NCBI GenBank assembly: GCA_046050465.1
Contig: JBJOPS010000061.1
Span: 1 to 64,000, forward strand
DNA length: 64,000 nucleotides
From: Egaibacter sp046050465
Lineage (GTDB): Bacteria; Pseudomonadota; Gammaproteobacteria; Burkholderiales; Burkholderiaceae_C
Direction: 5' to 3'
The notes beneath the pieces are model-generated. The model did no database searches. It was not told where the DNA came from and saw only the letters and a list, made by a program, of their open reading frames with translations. The first letter of the stretch is position 1; each line of letters opens with the position of its first letter. Made by a program: the position numbers and the translations under genes. Shown here in pieces: positions 1 to 8,291 of this stretch.

Positions 1-25
1 GGTTCGAATCCTTCCTCCCCTGCCA
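1..25 (+). tRNA. 3' end of a tRNA, probably tRNA-Gln (partial)
   Basis: The window opens inside a tRNA gene. Visible are the T loop TTCGAAT with its 3' stem strand, the acceptor 3' strand CTCCCCT, a G discriminator and an encoded CCA at 23-25. The anticodon lies outside the window. The glutamine identity is inferred from the acceptor sequence and from the position just upstream of prs, where betaproteobacteria commonly carry tRNA-Gln. Confidence 0.8.
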
Positions 26-74
26 AATACGTCAGACGTACAGGCTTCAACGTTAATCATTTGCTGGGACTCTC

Positions 75-1049
75 ATGCAGGCCACTCACCCTGATTTCAT
101 GGTTTTTACCGGCAATGCCAACCCTGGCATGGCCTCGGAGATCGCGACGCACCTGGGAATCACGCTAGGTGCCGCCAGGGTGGGGCGTTTTTCAGATGGT
201 GAAGTAACGGTCGAGATCAACCAGAACGTACGGGCTCGTGATGTTTTTGTGGTGCAGTCCACCTGCGCGCCAACCAACGAGAACCTGATGGAACTGCTGA
301 TCATGGTGGATGCGCTCAAACGGGCGTCTGCCGAGCGGATCAGCGCGGTGATTCCATATTTTGGTTACGCCCGGCAAGACCGGCGGCCGCGCTCCACGCG
401 GGTGCCCATCACAGCCAAGGTGGTAGCCAATATGCTGCAGGCGGTGGGCGTGGCCAGTGTGCTGACGATGGATCTGCATGCTGACCAGATTCAGGGTTTT
501 TTCGATATCCCGGTGGACAACATTTATGCATCACCCGTGTTGCTGGGTGATTTGCGCCAGAAGAATTATGAAGACCTGATTGTGGTCTCGCCCGACGTGG
601 GTGGTGTGGTGCGTGCCCGTGCGCTGGCCAAACAACTCAATTGCGATCTGGCCATCATCGACAAGCGACGCCCGCGGGCCAACGTGAGCGAAGTGATGCA
701 TGTGATCGGCGAAATTGAAGGCCGTAACTGCGTGATCATGGACGACATGATCGACACCGCCGGCACGCTGGTGAAGGCGGCTGAAGTATTGAAAGAGCGT
801 GGTGCAAAGAAGGTCTATGCCTATTGCACGCACCCGATTTTTTCGGGCCCCGCCATTGAGCGCATTGCGCAGGGCTCGGCACTGGACGAGGTGGTGGTCA
901 CCAACACCATCCCGTTGAGCGCTGCCGCTGCAGGGTGCCAGAAAATTCGCCAGCTCACTGTGGCTCCGCTGATCGCCGAGACGATCCAGCGCATTGCCAA
1001 GGGTGAGTCGGTCATGAGTTTGTTCTCGGAGCAGGAAAACCTCTTTTGA
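75..1049 (+). CDS. prs: Ribose-phosphate pyrophosphokinase (PRPP synthase)
   Basis: Transfers pyrophosphate from ATP to ribose 5-phosphate to make PRPP for purine, pyrimidine, histidine, tryptophan and NAD synthesis; cytosolic. The 324-residue length suits the bacterial class I family. Residues 133-140 (DLHADQIQ) are the PRPP synthase signature, and residues 223-232 (DDMIDTAGTL) form the PRPP-binding acidic loop of type I phosphoribosyltransferases. The start at 75 keeps the N-terminus aligned with the family; the ribosome binding site (GGGAC) is weak. A strong terminator follows. The tRNA upstream and rplY-pth downstream reproduce the usual betaproteobacterial order. Confidence 0.97.
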   Translation: MQATHPDFMVFTGNANPGMASEIATHLGITLGAARVGRFSDGEVTVEINQNVRARDVFVVQSTCAPTNENLMELLIMVDALKRASAERISAVIPYFGYARQDRRPRSTRVPITAKVVANMLQAVGVASVLTMDLHADQIQGFFDIPVDNIYASPVLLGDLRQKNYEDLIVVSPDVGGVVRARALAKQLNCDLAIIDKRRPRANVSEVMHVIGEIEGRNCVIMDDMIDTAGTLVKAAEVLKERGAKKVYAYCTHPIFSGPAIERIAQGSALDEVVVTNTIPLSAAAAGCQKIRQLTVAPLIAETIQRIAKGESVMSLFSEQENLF

Positions 1050-1074
1050 GGTTTGCTAGTCGGGGCAAAAAGCT

Positions 1075-1111
1075 GACCCACAGGCTGTCAAAGCCTGTTT
1101 TGGGTCTTTTT
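1075..1111 (+). terminator. Rho-independent terminator after prs
   Basis: Interrupted stem GACCC-AC-AGGCT pairing with AGCCT-GTTTT-GGGTC, followed by five T. It lies 25 bases past the prs stop and separates prs from rplY. Confidence 0.75.
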
Positions 1112-1157
1112 AACCGGAGTCACACTGGTCGCGGTGGACTCTTTTTTGGAGTGAACT

Positions 1158-1832
1158 ATGAAATTCGTCGCTTTTGAGCGCGCCAAGCAGGGCACGGGTG
1201 CGAGCCGCCGTCTCCGCATCACCGGTCGCACGCCCGGTATCGTCTACGGTGGTGCTGGTGAGCCGCAACTGATCGAGCTTGACCACAACGCCCTGTGGCA
1301 CGCCATCAAGAAGGAGGCCTTCCATTCCACCGTGCTGGACATGGAAATCAACGCCAAGACCAATCAGGTTTTGCTGCGCGACGTGCAGCTGCATCCGTAC
1401 AAGCAACTCATCCTGCACATTGACTTCCAGCGTGTCGATGCCAACACCAAATTGCACATGAAGGTGCCGCTCCACTACAGCGGTGACGAGAATTCCCCGG
1501 CCGTGAAGACCGATGGCTGCATTGCCAACCACGTTGTCACTGAAATTGAAGTGAAATGCCTGCCAGCTGATCTGCCCGAGTTCATCGCAGTTGATTTGAG
1601 TGGCTTGAAGAAAGGTGCCTCACTGCACCTGGCCGACATCACGCTACCAAAGGGCGTGACCGCTGTGACCCACGGCAAAAACAACCCTGTTCTGGTGTCT
1701 GTGGTGGCGATCGCTGGTGCCGAAGCCACTCCAGCAGAGGCCGCCGCAACGCCAGCTGCTGCCAAAGCGGCCGCAGGCAAGGAAGCTGCCGCCGCCAAGG
1801 CTCCTGCAGCCAAAGCTCCTGCAAAGAAGTAA
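1158..1832 (+). CDS. rplY: 50S ribosomal protein L25 / Ctc family, long TL5-type
   Basis: Binds 5S rRNA in the large ribosomal subunit. The 224-residue protein is the long form: an N-terminal L25 RNA-binding domain (about residues 1-95), a C-terminal beta domain as in TL5/Ctc (about 100-190), and a low-complexity Ala/Lys/Pro tail from about residue 193 to the end. The short E. coli form has only the first domain. GGAG lies upstream of the ATG. Neighbours prs and pth are the standard partners of long-form L25. A hairpin terminator follows 30 bases after the stop. Confidence 0.95.
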   Translation: MKFVAFERAKQGTGASRRLRITGRTPGIVYGGAGEPQLIELDHNALWHAIKKEAFHSTVLDMEINAKTNQVLLRDVQLHPYKQLILHIDFQRVDANTKLHMKVPLHYSGDENSPAVKTDGCIANHVVTEIEVKCLPADLPEFIAVDLSGLKKGASLHLADITLPKGVTAVTHGKNNPVLVSVVAIAGAEATPAEAAATPAAAKAAAGKEAAAAKAPAAKAPAKK

Positions 1833-1861
1833 CCGAGCCTCTGCCTCGCAGACTCGTCAAC

Positions 1862-1887
1862 GGCCCACTTCGGTGGGCCTTTTTTTT
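1862..1887 (+). terminator. Rho-independent terminator after rplY
   Basis: Perfect 7-bp stem GGCCCAC / GTGGGCC with a TTCG tetraloop, followed by eight T. Confidence 0.93.
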
Positions 1888-1904
1888 GCCCTGATAATTT
1901 CGAC

Positions 1905-2528
1905 ATGATCAAGCTGTTTGTGGGTCTTGGTAACCCCGGCCCTGAATACGAGCATACCCGCCACAATACAGGGTTCTGGTGGGTGGATGCACTCGCACGT
2001 GAACTCAAAGTGTCGATGGTCATGGACAAGAGTTACCACGGCCTGGTTGCCCGCACCACACTGGGCGGCAATACGATCTGGCTGCTGGAGCCCCAGACGT
2101 TCATGAACCTGTCGGGCAAGTCAGTCGCGTCCCTGGCGCGCTTCTTCAAGATTGCACCGCAGGAGATTTTGGTCGCGCATGACGAAATTGACATCGTGCC
2201 AGGCCAGGTGAAGCTCAAACTGGGCGGCAGCCATGCCGGTCACAACGGGCTGCGTGATATTCACGCGCAACTGGCAACGGGTGATTATTGGCGGCTGCGT
2301 CTCGGAGTGGGGCATCCGGGCGTGAAAGCTGAAGTGGTGAACTGGGTTTTAAAGAAGCCTTCACTGGACCACCGGATCGCCATCGATGAATGCATTGCCC
2401 GATCGGTCAAAGCGGCAATGCTATTTGCGGCCGGCGAAATGGACAAGGCTACGATGCTTGTGCACACCAGCAAACCACCACGTCCGAAACCACCACGACC
2501 CGAGCCAAAACCAATCACGGATACCTGA
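1905..2528 (+). CDS. pth: Peptidyl-tRNA hydrolase
   Basis: Hydrolyses the ester bond of peptidyl-tRNAs released from stalled ribosomes, recycling tRNA. The catalytic and substrate residues of the family are present at the expected numbers: N10 in GLGNPG, H20 in HNTGF, N68, D93 in HDEID and N114 in GHNGL. At 207 residues it is slightly longer than E. coli Pth (194) because of a C-terminal tail rich in Pro, Lys and Arg that is probably disordered. It follows rplY across a strong terminator, so it needs its own promoter or read-through. Confidence 0.97.
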   Translation: MIKLFVGLGNPGPEYEHTRHNTGFWWVDALARELKVSMVMDKSYHGLVARTTLGGNTIWLLEPQTFMNLSGKSVASLARFFKIAPQEILVAHDEIDIVPGQVKLKLGGSHAGHNGLRDIHAQLATGDYWRLRLGVGHPGVKAEVVNWVLKKPSLDHRIAIDECIARSVKAAMLFAAGEMDKATMLVHTSKPPRPKPPRPEPKPITDT

Positions 2529-2575
2529 ACAGTCCGCCCCTATCGGCTGACCATAAAACAAAAAGGGAGAACATC

Positions 2576-2992
2576 ATGACGACAGATCCAAAACCGCATG
2601 CACTTCAATTTGCTATGCTTTTAATAGCGTCCTGCACAATGATGACGGGGGCTGAGGCCCAAAAAGTGTTCAAATGTGGCACTGTTTACAGCCAGATTCC
2701 CTGTTCGGATGGCGCGGGCATTGAAGCTAAAGACAACCGCACCAGCGCCCAGAAGGCTCAAGCAGATGCCAATACGGTGCGAACAGCTGCGATTGCCAAT
2801 CAAATGGAAAAGGAACGACTGGCACAGGAAAAGCGCGATCTGGCAGCCCAGGCCGCGCTAAACGCACAACCAAAATCAAAGCCAGCTGCCAGCGCCAAAA
2901 CCCCCAGCAAGAAGAAAAAGAAGCAGGCAGATTCAGAATTTTTCACCGCCCAGGCGCCAAAGGCAGCCGCGAGCAGGACATCCGGCAAGTAG
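2576..2992 (+). CDS. Exported DUF4124-like protein with a repeat-derived signal peptide
   Basis: 138 residues. The ATG at 2576 is preceded by GGGAGA. The N-terminus carries a hydrophobic segment (about residues 11-24) ending near GAEAQ, a plausible signal peptidase I site. The mature start KVFKCGTVYSQIPC resembles the short DUF4124 motif (Lys-Cys plus a 'Y-S-x-x-P-C' pattern), suggesting a disulfide-bonded periplasmic module. The rest is a charged Ala/Lys/Gln-rich coiled or disordered tail with a polylysine stretch. The segment coding for the hydrophobic core through the cleavage site coincides with a copy of the dispersed palindromic repeat. Function unknown; the family is common in Burkholderiales. 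Confidence 0.75.
   Translation: MTTDPKPHALQFAMLLIASCTMMTGAEAQKVFKCGTVYSQIPCSDGAGIEAKDNRTSAQKAQADANTVRTAAIANQMEKERLAQEKRDLAAQAALNAQPKSKPAASAKTPSKKKKKQADSEFFTAQAPKAAASRTSGK
2610..2666 (+). repeat. Dispersed palindromic repeat, copy R1 (in CDS)
   Basis: Core TGCTAT-GCTTTTA-ATAGC, then a tail with GACGGGGGCTGAGGCC and AAAAA. Oriented with its tail downstream on the plus strand. Encodes the signal-peptide hydrophobic core and mature N-terminus of the DUF4124-like protein. Confidence 0.8.
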
Positions 2993-2996
2993 CAGA

Positions 2997-3290
2997 TCAG
3001 GTACTGCTTGAGTGAGGGCTGGCACTCTTGTCCGATTTACCCGCCTCGGCCTGCAAACGCTGAAACTTCTGCCACAGCGTTTCGTGACTTTCAACAAAGT
3101 CAGGATTCAGTGGAATACAGGCCACGGGGCAAACCTGTACGCATTGTGGTTCGTCAAAATGACCCACGCACTGCGTACATTTGTGAGGATCAATCTCGTA
3201 GATCTCCTTGCCCAGATAAATCGCCTCATTCGGGCACTCGGGCTCGCACACGTCGCAATTAATGCACTCGTCAGTGATCAGCAGCGCCAT
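2997..3290 (-). CDS. YfhL-family 2[4Fe-4S] ferredoxin
   Basis: A 97-residue bacterial-type ferredoxin. The first cluster motif C9-x2-C12-x2-C15-x3-C19 and a second set at C38, C41, C50, C54 and C58, with the longer spacing between C41 and C50, match the YfhL type. Acts as a small cytosolic electron carrier; the physiological partner is not evident. It lies 58 bases downstream of coaD on the same strand, the order usual in betaproteobacteria (rsmD-coaD-ferredoxin). The C-terminal 20 residues are polar and probably disordered. Confidence 0.92.
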   Translation of the reverse strand: MALLITDECINCDVCEPECPNEAIYLGKEIYEIDPHKCTQCVGHFDEPQCVQVCPVACIPLNPDFVESHETLWQKFQRLQAEAGKSDKSASPHSSST

Positions 3291-3348
3291 GACGCATCCT
3301 CAAAAGCAGATGTCCAGCCCTCAAAGGCACCTCCGCAGCGGGTCAATT

Positions 3349-3858
3349 TCATGACATTTTTGCCTGCGTCTGGCTACGTACGTTGTCCGCGATCCGCTTC
3401 AAAACAGCAGGTGCCACGAATTTGCCCACATCACCGCCCAGCAAGGCAATTTCACGCACAAACGTACTGGAGATGAACTGGTATTTATCACTGGGTGTCA
3501 AAAACACAGTTTCAACATCCGGCATCAGTGAGCGGTTCATGCCGGCAAGCTGGAACTCATAGTCAAAGTCGGTCACGGCGCGCAGCCCTCGTACCATAGC
3601 CCTGGCACCACGTGCCACGACGAAATCACGCATCAGGCCATCAAAACTTTCTACCGTGACGTGAGAATAAGACCGCACTACTTCGCGGACCATGTCCACA
3701 CGTTCAGCCAGTGTAAACATGGTTTTTTTGTGATGCCCGGCTGCCACGGCCACGATCACGCGGTCAAACAACTGGGCCGCACGTCGCACAACGTCCTCAT
3801 GGCCCAGTGTCATCGGATCAAAGGTTCCCGGGTAGACGGCAATCACTTTATTGGACAT
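3349..3858 (-). CDS. coaD: Phosphopantetheine adenylyltransferase
   Basis: Transfers AMP from ATP to 4'-phosphopantetheine, the penultimate step of coenzyme A synthesis. The 169-residue length is typical. The nucleotidyltransferase motif T12-F-D-P-M-T-L-G-H20 lies at the N-terminus, and the C-terminal ISSTFVREI segment matches the second signature of the family. It follows rsmD after 50 bases on the same strand, a widespread pairing, and precedes the ferredoxin gene. Confidence 0.97.
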   Translation of the reverse strand: MSNKVIAVYPGTFDPMTLGHEDVVRRAAQLFDRVIVAVAAGHHKKTMFTLAERVDMVREVVRSYSHVTVESFDGLMRDFVVARGARAMVRGLRAVTDFDYEFQLAGMNRSLMPDVETVFLTPSDKYQFISSTFVREIALLGGDVGKFVAPAVLKRIADNVRSQTQAKMS

Positions 3859-3908
3859 GTTGTATTCCTTCTACGTCGGCACAATGAATGGCCGGATGAT
3901 GCGCCGCA

Positions 3909-4562
3909 TTATGCAGCGCCCGAATCGGCCGGCGTGGATGACGCTGCCAGCAAATGGGCATGAACAGCACCTGCTTTGAGCTGCCGCAGGGATTTCAGTC
4001 CAAATGGCTGCAATGCCTCGTCCGTGTATGCCGCCGGTGCCTCCAGGTACACAAACCCCTCCGGTTTGACGGCGCGCCCAGCCGCTTGCAGCGCCGGGGA
4101 AAATAGACCGCCTTCAAATGGCGGGTCCAGAAAAATCAGGTCCAGGCTGGCGGGCGAGGCATGTTTGAGCATCACCACACCATCACCACGCTGCACGTGC
4201 ACCGCGCTGGCCTGCAGTTTTGCCTGAATCGTTTTGAGTTGTGCCACAAGATAGGGGTCATGCTCCACCACCTGCACGTCCACGGCCCCGCGTGACGCAG
4301 CCTCAAAACCCAGCGCACCAGTACCGGCAAACGCGTCAAAGCAGCGCCAGCCTGTCAGGTCTTGCCCCAGCCAGTTGAAGAGCGTCTCACGCACCCGGTC
4401 AGGCGTGGGTCGAAGGCCAGGCTTGTTCGCCACCGGCAGTTTGGTGCGTTTCCACTGTCCGCCGATGATGCGGACCTCATTGGTCAGTGCTTTGGCCGGG
4501 CGTTTAACCACGGGTTTGCGGCTGGCACCGGTATTGGATGCCGACTTGTTTTTGGGCTTCAT
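3909..4562 (-). CDS. rsmD: 16S rRNA (guanine966-N2)-methyltransferase
   Basis: SAM-dependent methylation of G966 in helix 31 of 16S rRNA. The Rossmann motif I is at residues 76-85 (DAFAGTGALG) and the catalytic DPPF tetrad at 146-149. It has an N-terminal extension of about 28 basic residues before the conserved segment that begins VRIIGGQWK, giving 217 residues against about 198 in E. coli. Its ATG overlaps the stop codon of the upstream glutathione transferase gene, suggesting coupled translation. coaD follows. Confidence 0.94.
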   Translation of the reverse strand: MKPKNKSASNTGASRKPVVKRPAKALTNEVRIIGGQWKRTKLPVANKPGLRPTPDRVRETLFNWLGQDLTGWRCFDAFAGTGALGFEAASRGAVDVQVVEHDPYLVAQLKTIQAKLQASAVHVQRGDGVVMLKHASPASLDLIFLDPPFEGGLFSPALQAAGRAVKPEGFVYLEAPAAYTDEALQPFGLKSLRQLKAGAVHAHLLAASSTPADSGAA

Positions 4563-5284
4563 GGTGCCTGGCGTACCGGGTATTGCGGCACCGTAAATGC
4601 CCGCCCTGCAATTCCTTCCTGCTCGCAGGCCCGCAGAACCGCTGGCCGCTGCTCCAGCGTTTTGAGCATGTGGTGCACGCGGGGCAGATTGGCAAACACG
4701 TCATGGGCCAGTCCATCACCCCGCGGATACAGCTGCGCCCAGCGCGCACAAACAGCCAGATAGATATCGCAGGTAGTCAGGGTTTCGCCCAGCAACCATG
4801 GGCCACCGTGACGCGCCATTTCGGCGTCCAGCAGCGTGAAATGCCTCACCACACGGGAGCCAAGCCCTCGCCGCAGCGCCGGTATGGCGGCAACATCTGC
4901 AACATACCGGTCGCTGTAAAACAGTCCCCGCAAATCGGCATGCAGGGTGTTGGACAGAAAAAACAGCCATTTGAGATAACGCCCACGGGAGCGTGCATAT
5001 GCCGGTTGCAACGCTTGATGCTGTTCACTCAAGTGCAGCAGGATCGCGGCGGTTTCGAACAACGGTTCGTCCTGACGGGAGTCAACCAACACCGGCACTA
5101 GGCCCTGCGGATTGAGCGCCAGAAACGCTGCGTCCCGGCTCGCTGCGCCTGCCCCCTCCACCAGCAGTGCCGAAAAAGATGCACCCAACTCCTCTAGTGC
5201 GATGCGCACGACCAGATTGGCGCTGTCCGGCACGTAAAAAAGCGTGTACGGCGTGCTCTGGGTGAGGGGGGGTGTCTGGCTCAT
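4559..5284 (-). CDS. Glutathione S-transferase family protein
   Basis: 241 residues from the ATG at 5284; longer in-frame starts reach 5425 but add unrelated sequence. The N-terminal thioredoxin-fold domain (about 12-92) has the family's NPQGLVPVL segment with the cis-proline and an ETAAIL glutathione-contact motif. The C-terminal helical domain (about 100-225) contains the conserved TTCDIYL segment. The first-strand catalytic residue is not obvious, as in many beta/zeta-like GSTs. Substrate unknown. It sits between the M16 peptidase pair and rsmD and overlaps rsmD's start, an insertion into an otherwise common order. Confidence 0.85.
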   Translation of the reverse strand: MSQTPPLTQSTPYTLFYVPDSANLVVRIALEELGASFSALLVEGAGAASRDAAFLALNPQGLVPVLVDSRQDEPLFETAAILLHLSEQHQALQPAYARSRGRYLKWLFFLSNTLHADLRGLFYSDRYVADVAAIPALRRGLGSRVVRHFTLLDAEMARHGGPWLLGETLTTCDIYLAVCARWAQLYPRGDGLAHDVFANLPRVHHMLKTLEQRPAVLRACEQEGIAGRAFTVPQYPVRQAP

Positions 5285-5442
5285 AAAACAAAACCGCCTT
5301 TCTGGCTTGAAAGTGAATGCTACTACCGTTGCCGCATGTTTTATTTGCGTCCGGCTCAGGGAGTGCCTGGGTGAACACGCTGCGTGCAGTGTGCTGATGG
5401 CCAGCAGCATGCGCTGATGCGTCAAACGGGGTGGGCGCTACA

Positions 5443-6822
5443 TCAGGGTGTCCCGCCCACCACCACAGCGACCATGCGGGCCGGCTGGAGCTTGCGTGCA
5501 AAGGCGGCGCGAATGTCAGCGACGGTGATTCTTTCAACCTGCTGCGTCCAGGTGTCCAGATAATCCGGCGCCAGCCCGTTCCAGGCGATGTTGGCCACGT
5601 TGTCCAGCAGCTTTCGGTTGCTGTCGATTCGCAGCGCAAAGCCGCCAATCAGGTTGTCCTTGGCGGCCTGCAGCTCGGCTGGCGTGGGGCCTTCGGCTAC
5701 AAATTGGGCGACTATCTCGCGTAACACCTTCACCGCCTGGTCGGCCTGATCTGGCCGGGTCTGAAGCCCCACCGTGAAGGCGCCAGCGTGCAGGCCCGGC
5801 GCAAAGTAGCTGTACACGCTGTAGCTCAGGCCCCGCTTTTGCCTCACCTCTTCTGTCAGGCGCGAGACAAAACCACCACTGCCCAGAATGTAGTTGCCCA
5901 CCGTCAGCGCGAAAAAATCAGGGTCATCACGCTTGTAACCCGGTTGGCCAATCAACACGTGGGCCTGCGCCGAATCAAACGGCAGGCGCTGCTCCACCGG
6001 TTTGCTCAAAGGGGCCACCTCGGCAACGACCGGCAATGCCGGGCAGGCTGAAACTGCGGACGAGGGCAACCGTGCCAGCAACTGCGTCACCAGTGCATCC
6101 GCCTGGGCGCGGTTGACCGCCCCCACCAGCGTCACCTTCGCACGGCATGGCACGATCAGGCGGCTGTAGAGCGCCTGCATGTCGGCCACGCTGATGCGCG
6201 TCAGCGTTTCCTGCGTGGTCTCAAACCCGTAGGGGTGCTGGCCGTACACTGCCGCGGCGAAGGCACGCCCGGCCAATGTGGCGGGGCGGGTGTTGGACTC
6301 CTTGATGGACGCATTCAGGGCTTCACGCTGTCGCTGCCAGACCGTTTGCGCAAACGCGGGCTCGCCCAGCTGGCGCGCCGCCAGCGCTACGGCTTTGGGC
6401 AACAGGTCCGGGTAGGTTAGCGAGCGCAATGAAAAACTCATGCGGTCGGTGCTGGCACTGCCGCCAAAAGATGCGCCCAGATCAGCCCAGGCTTCACTCA
6501 ATGCGTTTTCATCCAGTGCGGGCTCGGCGCTGGCTTGACCAGTCAGCTTACCGGCCAGCACACCCTTGCCCGTCATGCTGGCGGTGACGCCCGCCAGCCC
6601 GGCTTTATCCGCCGGGTCACGGCGGCTGCCCGCGTCAAAATCGATCTGCACATCCACCATCGGGATACCGGGGCTTTGCACCAGATACACCTGCGCACCC
6701 GAGGTTTGCGTCCACTTCTCAATGGGGATGCCCGCGAGTGAATTGTGGGCAAAAATAATGCAAAAAATGCCTGTAGCCCCCGTCAATATTGTGCGAACAG
6801 CTATATTTTTTATAGTAATCAT
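5443..6822 (-). CDS. M16 peptidase-like subunit lacking the zinc motif
   Basis: 459 residues, pitrilysin/insulinase fold, probably periplasmic. It lacks the HxxEH zinc-binding signature where its upstream partner has it, so by family knowledge it is the non-catalytic subunit of a two-chain M16B protease. The conserved second-half segment LTEEVRQKRGLSYSV carries the substrate-binding Arg/Tyr pair typical of such subunits. The N-terminal hydrophobic signal segment (residues 1-31) is encoded by a dispersed repeat copy. The gene begins 21 bases after the active-subunit gene ends. Target protein unknown. Confidence 0.9.
   Translation of the reverse strand: MITIKNIAVRTILTGATGIFCIIFAHNSLAGIPIEKWTQTSGAQVYLVQSPGIPMVDVQIDFDAGSRRDPADKAGLAGVTASMTGKGVLAGKLTGQASAEPALDENALSEAWADLGASFGGSASTDRMSFSLRSLTYPDLLPKAVALAARQLGEPAFAQTVWQRQREALNASIKESNTRPATLAGRAFAAAVYGQHPYGFETTQETLTRISVADMQALYSRLIVPCRAKVTLVGAVNRAQADALVTQLLARLPSSAVSACPALPVVAEVAPLSKPVEQRLPFDSAQAHVLIGQPGYKRDDPDFFALTVGNYILGSGGFVSRLTEEVRQKRGLSYSVYSYFAPGLHAGAFTVGLQTRPDQADQAVKVLREIVAQFVAEGPTPAELQAAKDNLIGGFALRIDSNRKLLDNVANIAWNGLAPDYLDTWTQQVERITVADIRAAFARKLQPARMVAVVVGGTP
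6760..6818 (-). repeat. Dispersed palindromic repeat, copy R2 (in CDS)
   Basis: Read on the minus strand: ACTAT-AAAAAAT-ATAGCTG, then TTCGCACAATATT and GACGGGGGCTACAGGC. It shares the tail seen at 31230-31287 and 60330-60407. It encodes most of the signal peptide of the M16-like subunit. Confidence 0.85.
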
Positions 6823-6843
6823 GGGCTGACTCTCTGCGCCTCA

Positions 6844-8262
6844 TCAGTGCCGGGCACCAACGGGTGGCGTGCGTGGCTTGCGGGTTTTGTCCAGCGGCTG
6901 CGGCTGCAGCACCGCCACCGTAAGCTGGTCGTCCCCAAAGTACTTGCCGGCAACGGCCTTCACCTGGTCCGCCGTAACCGCGCGCAGCCGGGCAATCAGC
7001 CGCTCATTTGCGTCCAGCGGCAGGCCCTGCACCCAGTTGTTGCCCAACGCACGTGCCTGATTGAAGACCGAATCCAGCTGGTACACCTCGCCGGCCACCC
7101 ATTGTGTTTTCACGCGGCTCAGCTCGGCTTCGGTCACCCCGTCGCGGGCCACGCGGGCGACCTGCTCGCGCAGTGCCGCCTCCACTTGCTGCACGGTTTT
7201 GCCCGCGGCAGGCACACCGCCCAGCATGAACAGTTGCGGCCCGCGACCCCACAGGCCGTTGTAAGCCCCGGCGCTGTCGGCCACGCGGTTGTCACCCTGC
7301 GTCAGCGCCCGGTCCAGCCGCGCACCGCTGTAGCCGTCCAGCACAGCGGCCAGCACGGTCAGCGCCAGCGCGTCCTGGTCACCGGGCTGCGCGCCTTCCA
7401 GCGACTGAACGCCCGGCACCTTGAACGCCATCGACACATAAGCCTGCTCGGCAGGCGCTTTGAAATCAATACGCCGCATGCCGGTTTGCTCGGGCTCAAG
7501 GCGTGGCTTTCGACGCGGAACGGCCCGTGCCGCAATGCCGCCGTAATACTTTTCGGCCAGCTGGCGCACTTGCGACACTTCCACGTCACCCGCCACCACC
7601 ACGGCTGCGTTGCCAGGCACATACCAGCGGCGGTAAAACTCGCGCACGTCGCTGGCGGTCATGGCGTCCAGATCGCTCATCCAGCCCACCACCGGCCTGC
7701 GATAGGGCGACGCTACAAATACCGTAGCTGCCAGCGCTTCACCCATCAGGGCTCGGGGGCTATCTTCGGTGCGCAGGCGGCGCTCTTCCTTCACCACTTC
7801 AATCTCTTTGGCAAATTCCTCGTCGCTCCACTGGTTGTTGGCAAAGCGGTCGGACTCCAGCTTCATCACATCTTCCAGGCGGCTGGCTGGAATTTGCTGG
7901 TAATAACCGGTGTTGTCCTTGCTGGTGAAGGCGTTTTCGCGCCCGCCCAGCGCCGCCACCCGTCGCGAGAACTCGCCCGCTTTCACGCCGGGCGTACCCT
8001 TGAACATCATGTGCTCCAGCACGTGGGCCACGCCCGAGGTGCCGTCCACCTCGTCCATGGAGCCGGTGCGCACCCACAACATGTGCACCGCAGTGGGCGC
8101 GCGGTGGTCGGGCTTGACAATCACCGTCAGACCATTGGCCAGCGTAAATTGTTCAACTTTTGGGGGCGTTGGAGGGATGGTTTGGGGGGCGGTTTGGGCG
8201 GTGGCGCTGATGCAGGCGGCAAAGCCCATCACCACACCCAGAAGGGGTACAAGACGTTTCAT
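6844..8262 (-). CDS. M16B zinc metallopeptidase, catalytic subunit
   Basis: 472 residues from the ATG at 8262 (MKRLVPLLG), which gives a signal peptide ending near ISATAQ; an upstream ATG at 8292 would spoil it. The inverted zinc motif H80-V-L-E83-H84 and the downstream acidic helix around KEIEVVKEERRLR supply the catalytic glutamate and zinc ligands of M16 enzymes. It is expected to work in the periplasm as a clamp-like heterodimer with the downstream motif-less subunit. The pair is divergent from ftsY with only about 30 bases between starts. Confidence 0.93.
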   Translation of the reverse strand: MKRLVPLLGVVMGFAACISATAQTAPQTIPPTPPKVEQFTLANGLTVIVKPDHRAPTAVHMLWVRTGSMDEVDGTSGVAHVLEHMMFKGTPGVKAGEFSRRVAALGGRENAFTSKDNTGYYQQIPASRLEDVMKLESDRFANNQWSDEEFAKEIEVVKEERRLRTEDSPRALMGEALAATVFVASPYRRPVVGWMSDLDAMTASDVREFYRRWYVPGNAAVVVAGDVEVSQVRQLAEKYYGGIAARAVPRRKPRLEPEQTGMRRIDFKAPAEQAYVSMAFKVPGVQSLEGAQPGDQDALALTVLAAVLDGYSGARLDRALTQGDNRVADSAGAYNGLWGRGPQLFMLGGVPAAGKTVQQVEAALREQVARVARDGVTEAELSRVKTQWVAGEVYQLDSVFNQARALGNNWVQGLPLDANERLIARLRAVTADQVKAVAGKYFGDDQLTVAVLQPQPLDKTRKPRTPPVGARH

Positions 8263-8291
8263 AGAATGGTGTGATTCTAAGAACGCATGCA

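Noticed and set aside
6745..8274. 509-codon plus-strand frame opposite the M16 peptidase
   Set aside because: Antisense shadow with His/Arg/Gln-rich low-information sequence.
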